From contig NZ_CP125377.1 of assembly GCF_034008315.1 (NCBI RefSeq), positions 4,152,501 through 4,216,500 of the forward strand: a DNA stretch of 64,000 nucleotides. Direction: 5' to 3'. This document shows positions 7,437 through 15,050 of this stretch, one piece after another. Each line of letters starts with the position of its first letter. Positions within the stretch are counted from its first letter, which is position 1. A program made the position numbers and the translations under genes. The notes under the pieces were generated by a model that was not told where the DNA came from, searched no databases, and saw only the letters and a program-made list of their open reading frames with translations. The DNA is from Pseudomonas sp. P8_241 (lineage in GTDB: Bacteria > Pseudomonadota > Gammaproteobacteria > Pseudomonadales > Pseudomonadaceae).

Positions 7437-7937
7437 ATGCTATTTCGAAACCTCGGCTTCGCTACCCTGCTTTCGTTGATGTCTTTTCAGGCACTCGCTG
7501 ACGATAAAGGTTTGTATGTCGGCGCCGGCGTCACCAGCATCGAGACCGACAAATCCCACTTGAGCGATGACGACACCAGCTACAAGGTCTTTGCGGGTTA
7601 TCGTGTAAACGGCTATCTGGCCTTCGAAGGCGCCTACGTCGATCTCGGCCAGTTCGAGGACAAGGATCTCGATTTCGATGGCAAATCTGTACAGGCTGCC
7701 GCCCACCTCGGCTTTCCGCTGGGTGATCGTGTCCGACTGTTCGCCAGTGTCGGTGGGCATGCCTGGGATGCCGATGGCAATGCCGCCGATGATGACACTG
7801 GTGTGGACCTGACCTACGGTGCCGGTGTTGAGTTTGATGTGTTTCGCAACATCGGTATTCGCGCGGAATATGAAGTACTGGAAGTCGGTGACATCGACCT
7901 GAACCAGACAACGGCCTCGGCCTATATGTTGTTCTGA
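7437..7937 (+). CDS. OmpA-like outer-membrane beta-barrel protein
   Basis: A 166-residue exported protein with a signal peptide cleaved after QALA (residue ~21). The mature part shows the eight-stranded barrel pattern of the OmpA/OmpX-like fold: GLYVGAGVTSIE, SYKVFAGYRVNGYLAFEGAYVDLG, VQAAAHLGFPLGDRVRLFASVG, VDLTYGAGVEFDVFRNIGIRAEYEVLE, and a terminal phenylalanine (ASAYMLF) as required for barrel assembly. It lacks a peptidoglycan-binding OmpA C-terminal domain. A decayed paralogue lies at 4672. GAAGGAC at 7421-7427 is the probable ribosome binding site. Confidence 0.85.
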   Translation: MLFRNLGFATLLSLMSFQALADDKGLYVGAGVTSIETDKSHLSDDDTSYKVFAGYRVNGYLAFEGAYVDLGQFEDKDLDFDGKSVQAAAHLGFPLGDRVRLFASVGGHAWDADGNAADDDTGVDLTYGAGVEFDVFRNIGIRAEYEVLEVGDIDLNQTTASAYMLF

Positions 7938-7947
7938 CGTTCGCTTG

Positions 7948-7976
7948 AGCAGGGCGACCCTGAAGGTCGCTCTGCT
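7948..7976. terminator. Hairpin between convergent genes
   Basis: AGCAGGGCGACC (7948-7959) pairs with GGTCGCTCTGCT (7965-7976) with one G-T pair and a short loop. It lies between the barrel gene and the convergent dehydrogenase gene and can serve both strands, though there is no T-run. Confidence 0.55.
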
Positions 7977-7986
7977 GCGCTCATGC

Positions 7987-8985
7987 TCAACTGTTCCTCA
8001 ACGCCCCCTCGAACGCGGGTGTCAGCCCAGACAACTCCAGCTTGCGCACAAAATCCCCCAGACGCTGTTGTTTATAGGCGTCAACGTCCATGTCGCGGTA
8101 ATCGTAGAAGCCCTGTCCATCGCGCAAGCCATTGCGCCCGTTTTGCATATTGTCAGCGATGACCTGCGGTGATTCAAAACGCGGTGACAGCGCGCCACTG
8201 AGGTAGCGCGAGGCGTAGTACAGAATGTCCCCGCCGCCCCAGTCGATAAACTCAAGCAGGCCCAGCACCGAGAAACGCAGCCCGAAGCCGACACGCACCG
8301 CGGTGTCGATGTCTTCTGCGCTGGCGACGCCCTCTTCCACCATCCGTGCGGCCTCGTTCATGACCAATGCCTGAATGCGCGGCACGATGTAGCCGGCCAC
8401 CGGATTGCACACCACCGGCACCTTGCCGATTCGCTTGAGCAATTGCAGTAGCCGCTCGACCACCTGCGGACACGTCGTCTGGCTGCGGCTGACTTCCACC
8501 AGCGGCATCAGATACGCGGGATTGAGCCAGTGCGCGTTCACGAAGCGCTGCGGTTCACTGACCATTTCGCTCAACTCGGTGACGAGAAACGTCGACGTCG
8601 TCGAGGCGATGATGGCCGACGCCGGCACATGCTCGCTGACCCAGGCGAAGGTCTCCTGCTTGACCGCGATCACTTCCGGCACCGCTTCGAACACCAGGTC
8701 GCACTGGGATAATGTCACCGCCGCCTGGGATTTCGATTGCACCGTCAGCCGCGATAAAGCGACGTCCGCCTGATCCGACTCGAGCACACCGAGGCGCACC
8801 AGCATCTGCAATTCGCTACGGACATTGTTGCGCACGCGTTCGAAGTAACCGCGCCGCTCATCCTCGGCGCGTTCCTTGATGTCGATCAGGTTGACCGGCA
8901 AACCGGCATGGATGAACGCCAGAGCAATACCCTCGCCCATTCGGCCGGCACCGACCACGCTGACATGCGGCAGCGCGGCGTTCAT
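7987..8985 (-). CDS. 3-hydroxyacyl-CoA dehydrogenase-family oxidoreductase
   Basis: A 332-residue protein with an N-terminal Rossmann fold (VSVVGAGRMGEGIALAF, NAD-binding GxGxMG), the family STTSTF/ NAHWLNP region containing the catalytic histidine, and the C-terminal helical domain (NPVAGYIVPRIQALVMNEAARM, GFGLRFSVLGLLEF). It belongs to the 3-hydroxybutyryl-CoA/L-carnitine dehydrogenase group; the acyl substrate cannot be read from the sequence. Its start overlaps the stop of the opine-dehydrogenase-like gene by one base, so the two are translationally linked. It probably performs an NAD-dependent step in the same catabolic route. Confidence 0.85.
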   Translation of the reverse strand: MNAALPHVSVVGAGRMGEGIALAFIHAGLPVNLIDIKERAEDERRGYFERVRNNVRSELQMLVRLGVLESDQADVALSRLTVQSKSQAAVTLSQCDLVFEAVPEVIAVKQETFAWVSEHVPASAIIASTTSTFLVTELSEMVSEPQRFVNAHWLNPAYLMPLVEVSRSQTTCPQVVERLLQLLKRIGKVPVVCNPVAGYIVPRIQALVMNEAARMVEEGVASAEDIDTAVRVGFGLRFSVLGLLEFIDWGGGDILYYASRYLSGALSPRFESPQVIADNMQNGRNGLRDGQGFYDYRDMDVDAYKQQRLGDFVRKLELSGLTPAFEGALRNS

Positions 8986-10091
8986 CAGTTGTAGCCCTGG
9001 GTCAAAAGTTCGGTCATCTGCGCCCGGCTCAGTTTGGCCAACCCCAGATTTTCCAGCGTGCGACCTTCGGCGTAGAGATCACGATCGGCAACGACCGAAG
9101 CAATGCTCAGCAGCCCCTGCGCCACGGGCGTCGGCACACCGGCCCAACGACCGACGGACACCAGGAAGGACAGGCCCAAACGGGTGTCTTCGAGCATGTA
9201 GCGATGTTTTTGCAGGTCGATGTCTTCGCGCCAATCGCCGCTGTCGGTCAGCTTGCCGTGGGCACCGCGACCGTACATCCACTCATCGCCTTCGCTGGTG
9301 TTGTAGTGGTCAGCCAGAGGGAAGTGCGGCGCGCCGTAGGTCAGTGCTTCGCGCACGGCCATGCGCTCGGCATCGAGCTGATTGGTCACGCGCCGGATCG
9401 ACGGCTGGGTGCCTTCGTTGTGAATGTCCCAGGCCTCGAAATGCTCAAGGGGACCTGCGTTCATCATGATCAGCGGCGGATGAATGATCGGGCCTGCGTT
9501 CATCAACGCACCGCTCAGGGCGTCTTCAATCGGCTCGACGCTCGGGTAGGCCTCACGCAACACTGCGAAGGCATGCTCGGAGAGGTTGCTTGGGAATACG
9601 CCGGTCGGCAGGCGGGTGGCGTAGCCGCTGATCACCAGATCGCTGGCACCGTGCTTGCGCACCAGGTATGGCAGCGTGCCGGTCTCGGCAAAGGCCACCT
9701 TGCTCTGGTTGCCCGCATCGGCCATGGCCTTGGCGAATACGTAGCTGCCAAAAGTGCCCGGTGGCAGGAACACCACCTGACCGTCGTGCAGGTGCGGCGC
9801 GACGTGTTTGGCGAGGTCTTCGTGGGAGGTCGACGGCAGCGGGATAATCACCAGTTGCGCGCCGGCCAAAGCTTCGGCCAGGTCGTCGGTGAACGACAGC
9901 TTGTCGCCCGGCTGGCCGACGGACAACTGGCGAGTGCCTTTATAGTCCTTGATAGTCAGTTTGCCGATGGCCAGCAGCTCCTTGAGCGCGGCGGAGTCTC
10001 GGCGCCACAGGCGGGTCTGGTGCCCTTTTTCAGCCATTTCGACAGCAGCGGCGTAACAGCCGTGACCACCACCCAGCACGGTAATATTCAT
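8985..10091 (-). CDS. Octopine/nopaline dehydrogenase-family protein
   Basis: The 368-residue product has an N-terminal nucleotide-binding motif (ITVLGGGHGCYAAA) and a C-terminal domain with the opine dehydrogenase pattern (GALMNAGPIIHPPLIMMNAG, including the conserved His region, and YMLEDTRLGLSFLVSVGRWAGVPTP). Family members form or cleave N-(carboxyalkyl)amino acids with NAD(P)H; here a catabolic role is likely because the cluster contains a porin, a permease and an AraC regulator. AAAGGAG precedes the start. It is the first gene of a two-gene operon transcribed from a promoter with a direct-repeat operator at 10153-10182. Confidence 0.82.
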   Translation of the reverse strand: MNITVLGGGHGCYAAAVEMAEKGHQTRLWRRDSAALKELLAIGKLTIKDYKGTRQLSVGQPGDKLSFTDDLAEALAGAQLVIIPLPSTSHEDLAKHVAPHLHDGQVVFLPPGTFGSYVFAKAMADAGNQSKVAFAETGTLPYLVRKHGASDLVISGYATRLPTGVFPSNLSEHAFAVLREAYPSVEPIEDALSGALMNAGPIIHPPLIMMNAGPLEHFEAWDIHNEGTQPSIRRVTNQLDAERMAVREALTYGAPHFPLADHYNTSEGDEWMYGRGAHGKLTDSGDWREDIDLQKHRYMLEDTRLGLSFLVSVGRWAGVPTPVAQGLLSIASVVADRDLYAEGRTLENLGLAKLSRAQMTELLTQGYN

Positions 10092-10119
10092 TCAGATACT
10101 CCTTTTTGTTAGAGACTCG

Positions 10120-10182
10120 ATCCTATCGAGCCGCACCGCCACAGACTTATCCGATTGCGCAGCCGAATGACGGATTGCGCAG
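10120..10182 (-). promoter_or_regulatory. AraC-type operator and promoter of the opine-dehydrogenase operon
   Basis: GATTGCGCAG occurs at 10153-10162 and again at 10173-10182, an exact direct repeat with 20-bp periodicity. Exactly 27 bases towards the gene lies TAGGAT (minus strand, 10120-10125), a plausible -10. The porin promoter at 14411-14473 has the same repeat, the same periodicity and the same 27-base distance to TAGCGT. A small palindrome (CTCGAT CCT ATCGAG, 10116-10130) overlaps the -10. The AraC protein encoded next door is the likely binder. Confidence 0.65.
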
Positions 10183-10187
10183 AAGTC

Positions 10188-11162
10188 TCAATGCTTCTGC
10201 CGCCGCAGGGTGTCCGACGGCAGACAACCATAGCGTTGCCGGTAGGCGCTGGAAAAATGCCCGAAGCTGTTGATGCCGTGACGCAGCAGGATATCGGTGA
10301 CCGTTTCACCGGCCCTGGCCTGCTTGAGCGACTCGTGGATCACCGCCAGGCGGCGGTCGCGAATGTATTCGACCGGTGCCTGCTGGAGGAACTGGTTGAA
10401 GCCGTTCTGCAAGGTACGCACCGAAACGCCACACAGTTCGCTCAAGGTTGCCAGGCTGATTGGTTCGTCGAGGTGTTCCTCGATGTAGTCGCGGGCCTTT
10501 TTCACGTGGTGCGGCAGCGGCGCGCGCGAGTCGACCAGTAGATCCGCCGAGTAATTGTGCGGCAATTGTGTGAGCAGGAGCTGCATCAAATATTCGGACA
10601 GGCCGCTGGCGAGGCGCGACCCGTCGACGCCGCTGCCGTACAGCCGGCAGATGTAATCGAGGGTGTGATAGAGGCTGACAACACCGGCACCGAGATGATC
10701 GACACTGACATCAAAGATCACCGACTGCCGCAGGCTGCGGCCGAGCAGGCGTTGCAGCTGCGTCTCCAGGGCATCACGGTCGACGCGCAGGATCAGGTTA
10801 CGGCACTCGCCATCGGTGATGATGCGACTTTGCGCGAACGGCGAGGAAACGCTCAGGTAGCCCGACTGCATCGCGGCGCTGCGTCGCCCATGGGCCACCT
10901 CGCAATGCCCCTGCAAAGTAATGCGAAACAGGTATTGATCAGCGATATCGCCGATGGTGATCTCCACCGGCGCGCCATAACGCAAGTCGAGCAGTGCTGA
11001 ATCGCCGAAAAACACACCGTTGAGCCGGGTGTAAATGGGCTCGTCCTGCAGCACGTTGAAACTGTGCGGGCACAGATAATGGCTGACCTTGTCCTTGATC
11101 TCACGGTAATCGGTCGAGCTGAGCAGGCTGTGGCGTTCCAGCAGGTGTACGTCATTCAACAT
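10188..11162 (-). CDS. AraC-family regulator of the opine-like catabolic cluster
   Basis: A 324-residue protein with an AraC_binding_2-type N-terminal domain (residues ~30-190) and a C-terminal AraC DNA-binding domain: SLATLSELCGVSVRTLQNGFNQFL in the first helix-turn-helix and INSFGHFSSAYRQRYGCLPSD in the second. The start at 11162 was preferred to a frame opening at 11234 because AGGAG lies 9-10 bases upstream. It sits between the MFS gene and the enzyme operon, all on one strand. Two matching direct-repeat sites in this cluster, at 10153-10182 and 14444-14473, are its probable targets. Confidence 0.88.
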   Translation of the reverse strand: MLNDVHLLERHSLLSSTDYREIKDKVSHYLCPHSFNVLQDEPIYTRLNGVFFGDSALLDLRYGAPVEITIGDIADQYLFRITLQGHCEVAHGRRSAAMQSGYLSVSSPFAQSRIITDGECRNLILRVDRDALETQLQRLLGRSLRQSVIFDVSVDHLGAGVVSLYHTLDYICRLYGSGVDGSRLASGLSEYLMQLLLTQLPHNYSADLLVDSRAPLPHHVKKARDYIEEHLDEPISLATLSELCGVSVRTLQNGFNQFLQQAPVEYIRDRRLAVIHESLKQARAGETVTDILLRHGINSFGHFSSAYRQRYGCLPSDTLRRQKH

Positions 11163-11188
11163 CAAGGATTCTCCTGATCTGGAGCGTG

Positions 11189-11222
11189 TCGGCCCCGCTC
11201 CCTTTGACAGGAGCGAGGCCGA
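11189..11222 (-). terminator. Hairpin between MFS and AraC genes
   Basis: TCGGCCCCGCTCC pairs with GGAGCGAGGCCGA with one mismatch around an 8-base loop. It lacks a T-run and may act as a partial terminator or RNA-stability element between the transporter and the regulator. Confidence 0.45.
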
Positions 11223-11247
11223 TGTGCCGATCATGGACTATGACCAA

Positions 11248-12609
11248 TCAAGCCCGGTTCGGATACTCCCGGGCATAGCTTTCACGAAAACGACTGCAAC
11301 CGCGCCACAGTAACAGCACTGTCAACACCGACGCGCCAGCGATCACCAGCGACATCGACGAGCCGACTGCCGCGGGCGAGCCGAAATAGCGGTCGGTCAA
11401 CAGCGCCACCAACGTAGTGCCCAGGCCCAAGCCCAACAGATTGCTGATCAGCAGGAACACGGCCGAAACCTGCGCGCGCACCTGGTTCGGCGCGAGGATC
11501 TGCATCGCCGCCGTGGACGCCGGCATCGGGAACGAAGCGAAGAACATCGCCGGCACCAACAGGGTCACCGACAGCCATAGTTGATCAACTTGAGAAAACA
11601 GCACGGCCGGCACCGCCATGCCGAGGGCACCGATGACGCCAGTGCGCATGGCAGCGTCCTGATGACCTTTCTTGGCCAGGTAGTCGGTGAGCCATCCACC
11701 GAACAGCACCCCGGCGGTGTTCGCCACCAACAGCACAGTGCCGAGCATGTAGCCCGCCTCCATTGGCGACAGGCCGAACTTGCGGATGTACAGCGCCGGG
11801 CTCCAGCTCATCAAGCAGAACAGGGCCATGGCGTAGAACGAAAAGCCCAGGTAATGACAGGTGAAGGTGGCACGGTGGCGACCGAGGAAGCGCAAGCCAT
11901 CGCTCATCGCGACCTTCTTGGCCCGACCCTGCGCATCCACCTGCAGGCCCTTGCGCGCCGGGTCGCGTACGGTGAGCCAGATCAACAGGCCGACCAGCAT
12001 ACCGGGCAGACCCACAATGAAGAACGCCAGTTGCCAGGCCTTCATCGCGCCGAGAAAGGCGACCTCGATGGTATTCATGTCCTTGAGCATCGCGATCACA
12101 TAGCCGCCGACCAGAAAGGCCAGACCTCCGCCGACGAACGAGCCGATCGAGTAGATGCCCACTGCGCGTCCGAGTTTCTCCTTGGGGAACATGTCGCTGA
12201 ACATCGAGTAGGCAGAGGGCGACAAGGCCGCTTCACCGACACCGACGCCGATGCGTGCGAGGAACATGTGCAGGAAACTCTTGCTCAGGCCGCAAGCGGC
12301 TGTCGCCAGGCTCCAGAAAACAACGCCCACGGCGATGATCTTCGGCCGCGAAAAACGGTCGGCCAGATAGGCGATGGGCATGCCCATGAAGGCGTAGAAC
12401 AATGAAAACGCCAGCCCGTGCAGCAAGCTGAACTGAGTGTCGCTGATCTGCAGGTCGGCCTTGATCGGCTCGATCATCAGCGCCAGGATCTGCCGATCCA
12501 CAAATGAAAAGATGTAGGCGACCATGCACAGGCCGACCACGTACCACTCGTAAATGTAGGTTTTCTTCTTCTGCCGTTGCAGGACCGCGTTATCGACCTG
12601 GATATTCAC
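11248..12609 (-). CDS. MFS transporter of the opine-like cluster
   Basis: About 453 residues with twelve predicted transmembrane segments. The family's loop 2-3 motif is present as GMPIAYLADRFSRPKIIAVG, and the N-terminal half shows FVDRQILALMIEPIKADLQ, typical of the organic-anion/hexuronate-type MFS group (spinster-like). It would import a small carboxylated substrate across the inner membrane. A GTG at 12609 preceded by AAGAGGAG (9 bases) was preferred as start; an ATG at 12639 overlaps the stop of the upstream leader ORF but lacks a binding site of its own. Cluster partners are the OprD porin and the two dehydrogenases. Confidence 0.85.
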   Translation of the reverse strand: MNIQVDNAVLQRQKKKTYIYEWYVVGLCMVAYIFSFVDRQILALMIEPIKADLQISDTQFSLLHGLAFSLFYAFMGMPIAYLADRFSRPKIIAVGVVFWSLATAACGLSKSFLHMFLARIGVGVGEAALSPSAYSMFSDMFPKEKLGRAVGIYSIGSFVGGGLAFLVGGYVIAMLKDMNTIEVAFLGAMKAWQLAFFIVGLPGMLVGLLIWLTVRDPARKGLQVDAQGRAKKVAMSDGLRFLGRHRATFTCHYLGFSFYAMALFCLMSWSPALYIRKFGLSPMEAGYMLGTVLLVANTAGVLFGGWLTDYLAKKGHQDAAMRTGVIGALGMAVPAVLFSQVDQLWLSVTLLVPAMFFASFPMPASTAAMQILAPNQVRAQVSAVFLLISNLLGLGLGTTLVALLTDRYFGSPAAVGSSMSLVIAGASVLTVLLLWRGCSRFRESYAREYPNRA

Positions 12610-12635
12610 TAGTGTTTGCTCCTCTTGGAATCCGC

Positions 12636-12722
12636 TCATGCGCGCAGCGCGTCGAGTGACGGTGCACAGCACACCGACTGGGAAGTTGCGGGGCAGATGT
12701 AAAGGACAATGGGTTCGAACAT
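12636..12722 (-). CDS. 28-residue leader ORF before the MFS gene
   Basis: Reads MFEPIVLYICPATSQS.. and ends 27 bases before the MFS start, its TGA overlapping an in-frame MFS ATG. AGAGG lies just upstream of the ATG. Its first residues and upstream 45 bases are about 80% identical to another leader ORF before the OprD gene (14078-14170: MCEPMVLPIP..). The pairing of two such ORFs with two transport genes suggests a translated leader involved in regulation, or a duplicated 5' region. No homologue is recognised. Confidence 0.4.
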   Translation of the reverse strand: MFEPIVLYICPATSQSVCCAPSLDALRA

Positions 12723-12733
12723 GGTCAGGCCTC

Positions 12734-12741
12734 TTATTGTT
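12734..12741 (-). promoter_or_regulatory. A-rich Hfq/Crc-type site before the leader ORF
   Basis: Read on the minus strand this is AACAATAA, which fits AAnAAnAA, the motif bound by Hfq with Crc in Pseudomonas catabolite repression. It abuts the AGAGG ribosome binding site of the leader ORF, the position where such binding blocks translation. Confidence 0.5.
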
Positions 12742-12769
12742 ATGGGGTCAATCCCTGGGTGGACCGGGC

Positions 12770-14020
12770 TTACCAGAACTTCCAGGTGTAAGTCGTGGCG
12801 ACACGGAATTCGTTGTAGTCGTAGCCGTACTTCTGTTTTACGTCGATGTTGCGCACGTCCAGGCCAAGGCCCTGCAACGCCCCGCTCTGCACCACGTAGC
12901 TGAGCCCCAGAAAGCGTTCGCTTTCCTCGTTGTCGCTCAGGTTGCCGCCACGGTCCCAGTTGGTGCCCTTGATATAGCGGGTGTAGAACTTCAGCCCCGG
13001 CACGCCCATCCCGGCAAAGTCGTAGCTGTAGCGTGCGCCCCAGGACTTTTCTTCCGGGCGAACAAAGCCCAGGGACGACCAATGCACCAGGTATGGCTGC
13101 GGGATATAACCGTTCATCGTCGGGAACACGCTGTCACCGAGCATGCGCTGGTAACTGAGGCCAAACATGTGAGCGCTTTTGAGCAAGGTGAACAAGGCGC
13201 CGTAGGAACGGTTGTCGATCTCACCGTTCAAGGCATTGCCATCTTCATTGTTATTGAAGTAACGCAAGTCGGTTTTAAGTTTGTAGCCATTGCCCAAATC
13301 AGCCATGTGCATCAGGCCGAAATAGTGCTGCTGATAAATATCGTGCAACACGCCATAGAAATAACTGGCTTGCAGGTTTTTGGTGATGTCATAAGTTGCA
13401 CCGCCAAAGTCCAGACCGTCGCTGTCGAGATTATCGGTGGAACCAAACTTGTACAGCTTCTCGTGGTTGGAAGATTCCCGTGTCGCGGCAGACCAGAAAC
13501 GGCCACCGGTCATGGTCAACCCGTCGACTTCCTTGGACTCGACCACGGCCCCTTGATAGATGGTATCCAATTGCCGACTGGGGTCATCGGAGGCCACCGG
13601 CAGTTGTGGGCGAAGGTCACCAACTTTCAATTCGGTCTTGCTGTAGCGCATTTTGAAGGTGGCCCCGGCGCGGCTGTAGTCATCGGCCGTCTGCTGGTCG
13701 CGGACGCTGTACGGCAGCGAACCGTCGTTGCCCGACGAATCCAGGCGCACGGCGTATTGCGCATCCACATCCAGGCCGATGGCCAGGGCTGTGTCGGTAT
13801 AACCGGAGGTAAATTGCGCATCGAAACCCTGCGACCAACTATGCACTTCAGAAACCGGCGCATTGGTATTGGTGTAGTTACGGTGCAAGTAGAAGTTACG
13901 CGTATCCACTTTGAAGTGACTGTCGTCAATAACATCAGCCTGAGCTGCCAAGGGCGAACAGATCATCCCCAACACGCTGGCAATACCGAGCCCACGGCAA
14001 GATTTCTTTACCTGATACAT
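12770..14020 (-). CDS. OprD-family outer-membrane porin
   Basis: A 416-residue exported protein: signal peptide cleaved after LAAQA, then the OprD pattern (DSHFKVDTRNFYLHRNY, YTDTALAIGLDVDAQYAVRLDSSG, TMTGGRFWS, LYKFGSTDNLDSDGLDFGGATYDI, YSYDFAGMGVPGLKFYTRYIKGTNW) and a terminal aromatic (YTWKFW) for barrel assembly. OprD proteins are eighteen-stranded channels for amino acids and carboxylates. GGAG precedes the ATG. It is the first large gene of the cluster, downstream of a leader ORF and of an operator that is shared with the enzyme operon. Confidence 0.92.
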   Translation of the reverse strand: MYQVKKSCRGLGIASVLGMICSPLAAQADVIDDSHFKVDTRNFYLHRNYTNTNAPVSEVHSWSQGFDAQFTSGYTDTALAIGLDVDAQYAVRLDSSGNDGSLPYSVRDQQTADDYSRAGATFKMRYSKTELKVGDLRPQLPVASDDPSRQLDTIYQGAVVESKEVDGLTMTGGRFWSAATRESSNHEKLYKFGSTDNLDSDGLDFGGATYDITKNLQASYFYGVLHDIYQQHYFGLMHMADLGNGYKLKTDLRYFNNNEDGNALNGEIDNRSYGALFTLLKSAHMFGLSYQRMLGDSVFPTMNGYIPQPYLVHWSSLGFVRPEEKSWGARYSYDFAGMGVPGLKFYTRYIKGTNWDRGGNLSDNEESERFLGLSYVVQSGALQGLGLDVRNIDVKQKYGYDYNEFRVATTYTWKFW

Positions 14021-14077
14021 CTAACATCTCCACATCTGTATGTGCTTGGGCACTGTTTTTATAGGAGCAGAATTAAA

Positions 14078-14170
14078 TCAAAGACAAACTCGCCGGCAGC
14101 CGAACACCAAACCCTCTAGCGCCCAAAGGCGGATGAGATGAGGGATCGGAAGGACCATGGGTTCGCACAT
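14078..14170 (-). CDS. 30-residue leader ORF before the OprD gene
   Basis: Reads MCEPMVLPIPHLIRLWALEG.., with AGAG just before the ATG and AAAAACAA (minus strand, 14182-14189) directly upstream; the latter again fits the AAnAAnAA Hfq/Crc pattern. It ends 57 bases before the porin start. Bases 14154-14198 match 12706-12750, upstream of the MFS gene, at 36 of 45 positions. The conserved start MxEPxVL in two otherwise different peptides suggests that the 5' part, not the peptide as a whole, is under selection. Confidence 0.4.
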   Translation of the reverse strand: MCEPMVLPIPHLIRLWALEGLVFGCRRVCL

Positions 14171-14660
14171 TGTCGGATCTCTTGTTTTTATGGGGTAAAC
14201 GCCAGGAGGGCTCAACGGAACAGCCCGCTACGACGACACGCCTCTTGGTACGCAAGGTAAGTCAGTAGGCGCTGCGCCGGTATCAAGACGAACAGCATCC
14301 GTTGGAGGGAAATCTCCCATCCGGCTAAAGGTTTCCCGTACAGAGGGAGGCGGCCAACCTGAATTTCATACGCCCTCCCTGGAGCAAGAATTTGTTACGG
14401 GATGTGCCATACGCTAGCGATTGCACGGCCCGCCAACCTCCCCGATTGCGCAGGCGATTCTCCAATTACGCAGCCTGATGCGGGCAGCCCATAGAAAAAA
14501 CACGCCAATAAAAACATGACTTAGTGCATCTGCATGTGCAGAACTGGTGTATTTGAACCTTGATTTCATCCGACACTTTCAAGTGAAAAATAACCCAATA
14601 AATAGTCGGAATTTTTTTTAACGACAACGCTCCCTTACTTACAAGTACAGGAGAGTTTTC
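14171..14660. other. Divergent intergenic region, porin unit / small protein
   Basis: Apart from the operator and promoter at 14411-14473, a GC-rich stretch at 14300-14360 contains short inverted repeats but no convincing gene. The right part (14480-14650) is AT-rich and should hold the promoter of the small gene at 14661, whose AGGAGA binding site lies at 14649-14654. Confidence 0.4.
14411..14473 (-). promoter_or_regulatory. AraC-type operator and promoter of the porin unit
   Basis: GATTGCGCAG at 14444-14453 and AATTACGCAG at 14464-14473 form a direct repeat with 20-bp periodicity. TAGCGT (minus strand, 14411-14416) lies exactly 27 bases towards the gene. Both distances equal those at 10120-10182. 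The porin mRNA would then have a ~240-base leader containing the 30-residue ORF. Confidence 0.6.
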
Positions 14661-14915
14661 ATGAGTTACATCGACCTTTACCACATTGAATACAAACTCC
14701 ATGACCAGCCCAAAACGTTCGTTATCCGGGCCAAGCGCATGGACAGTGCGACGGCCTGGCATTGGGCAAGCTGCGATGCCGGGATAGCGCCGATACCGAA
14801 GCCTGGCCGCCCGCCGTTGAAAATCTACTCCAAGCCTTTGGCAGAGCGATACGGCATCAGCGACGTCAGGTGGCGGGAGGCGACCACATTGAACTGGGCA
14901 GAGGCCGCGCAATGA
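14661..14915 (+). CDS. Small conserved Pseudomonas protein
   Basis: An 84-residue soluble protein (YHIEYKLHDQPKTFVIRAKRMD.. AWHWASCDAGIAPIPKPGR ..) with a good AGGAGA binding site. The central WHWASCDAG..PIPKPGR segment is one I associate with a small family restricted largely to Pseudomonas (possibly the DUF6555 group), of unknown function. No signal peptide or membrane segment. It stands alone between two divergent or tandem units and is probably transcribed on its own. Confidence 0.65.
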   Translation: MSYIDLYHIEYKLHDQPKTFVIRAKRMDSATAWHWASCDAGIAPIPKPGRPPLKIYSKPLAERYGISDVRWREATTLNWAEAAQ

Positions 14916-15050
14916 CAATCGCTGTTGGATTGAGTTAATGCGTACACATAAGTCACTCGATCACGCTTAAATAGTTGCAACCAAACTTTGTTCCCCCGGG
15001 TCGACATCCAAAAGCCCGCAACGGATGTTTGCACTCTGGAGAGTCAGAAC

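Noticed and set aside
12638..14119. 493-codon plus-strand ORF opposite the OprD gene
   Set aside because: Antisense shadow of a clear OprD-family porin.
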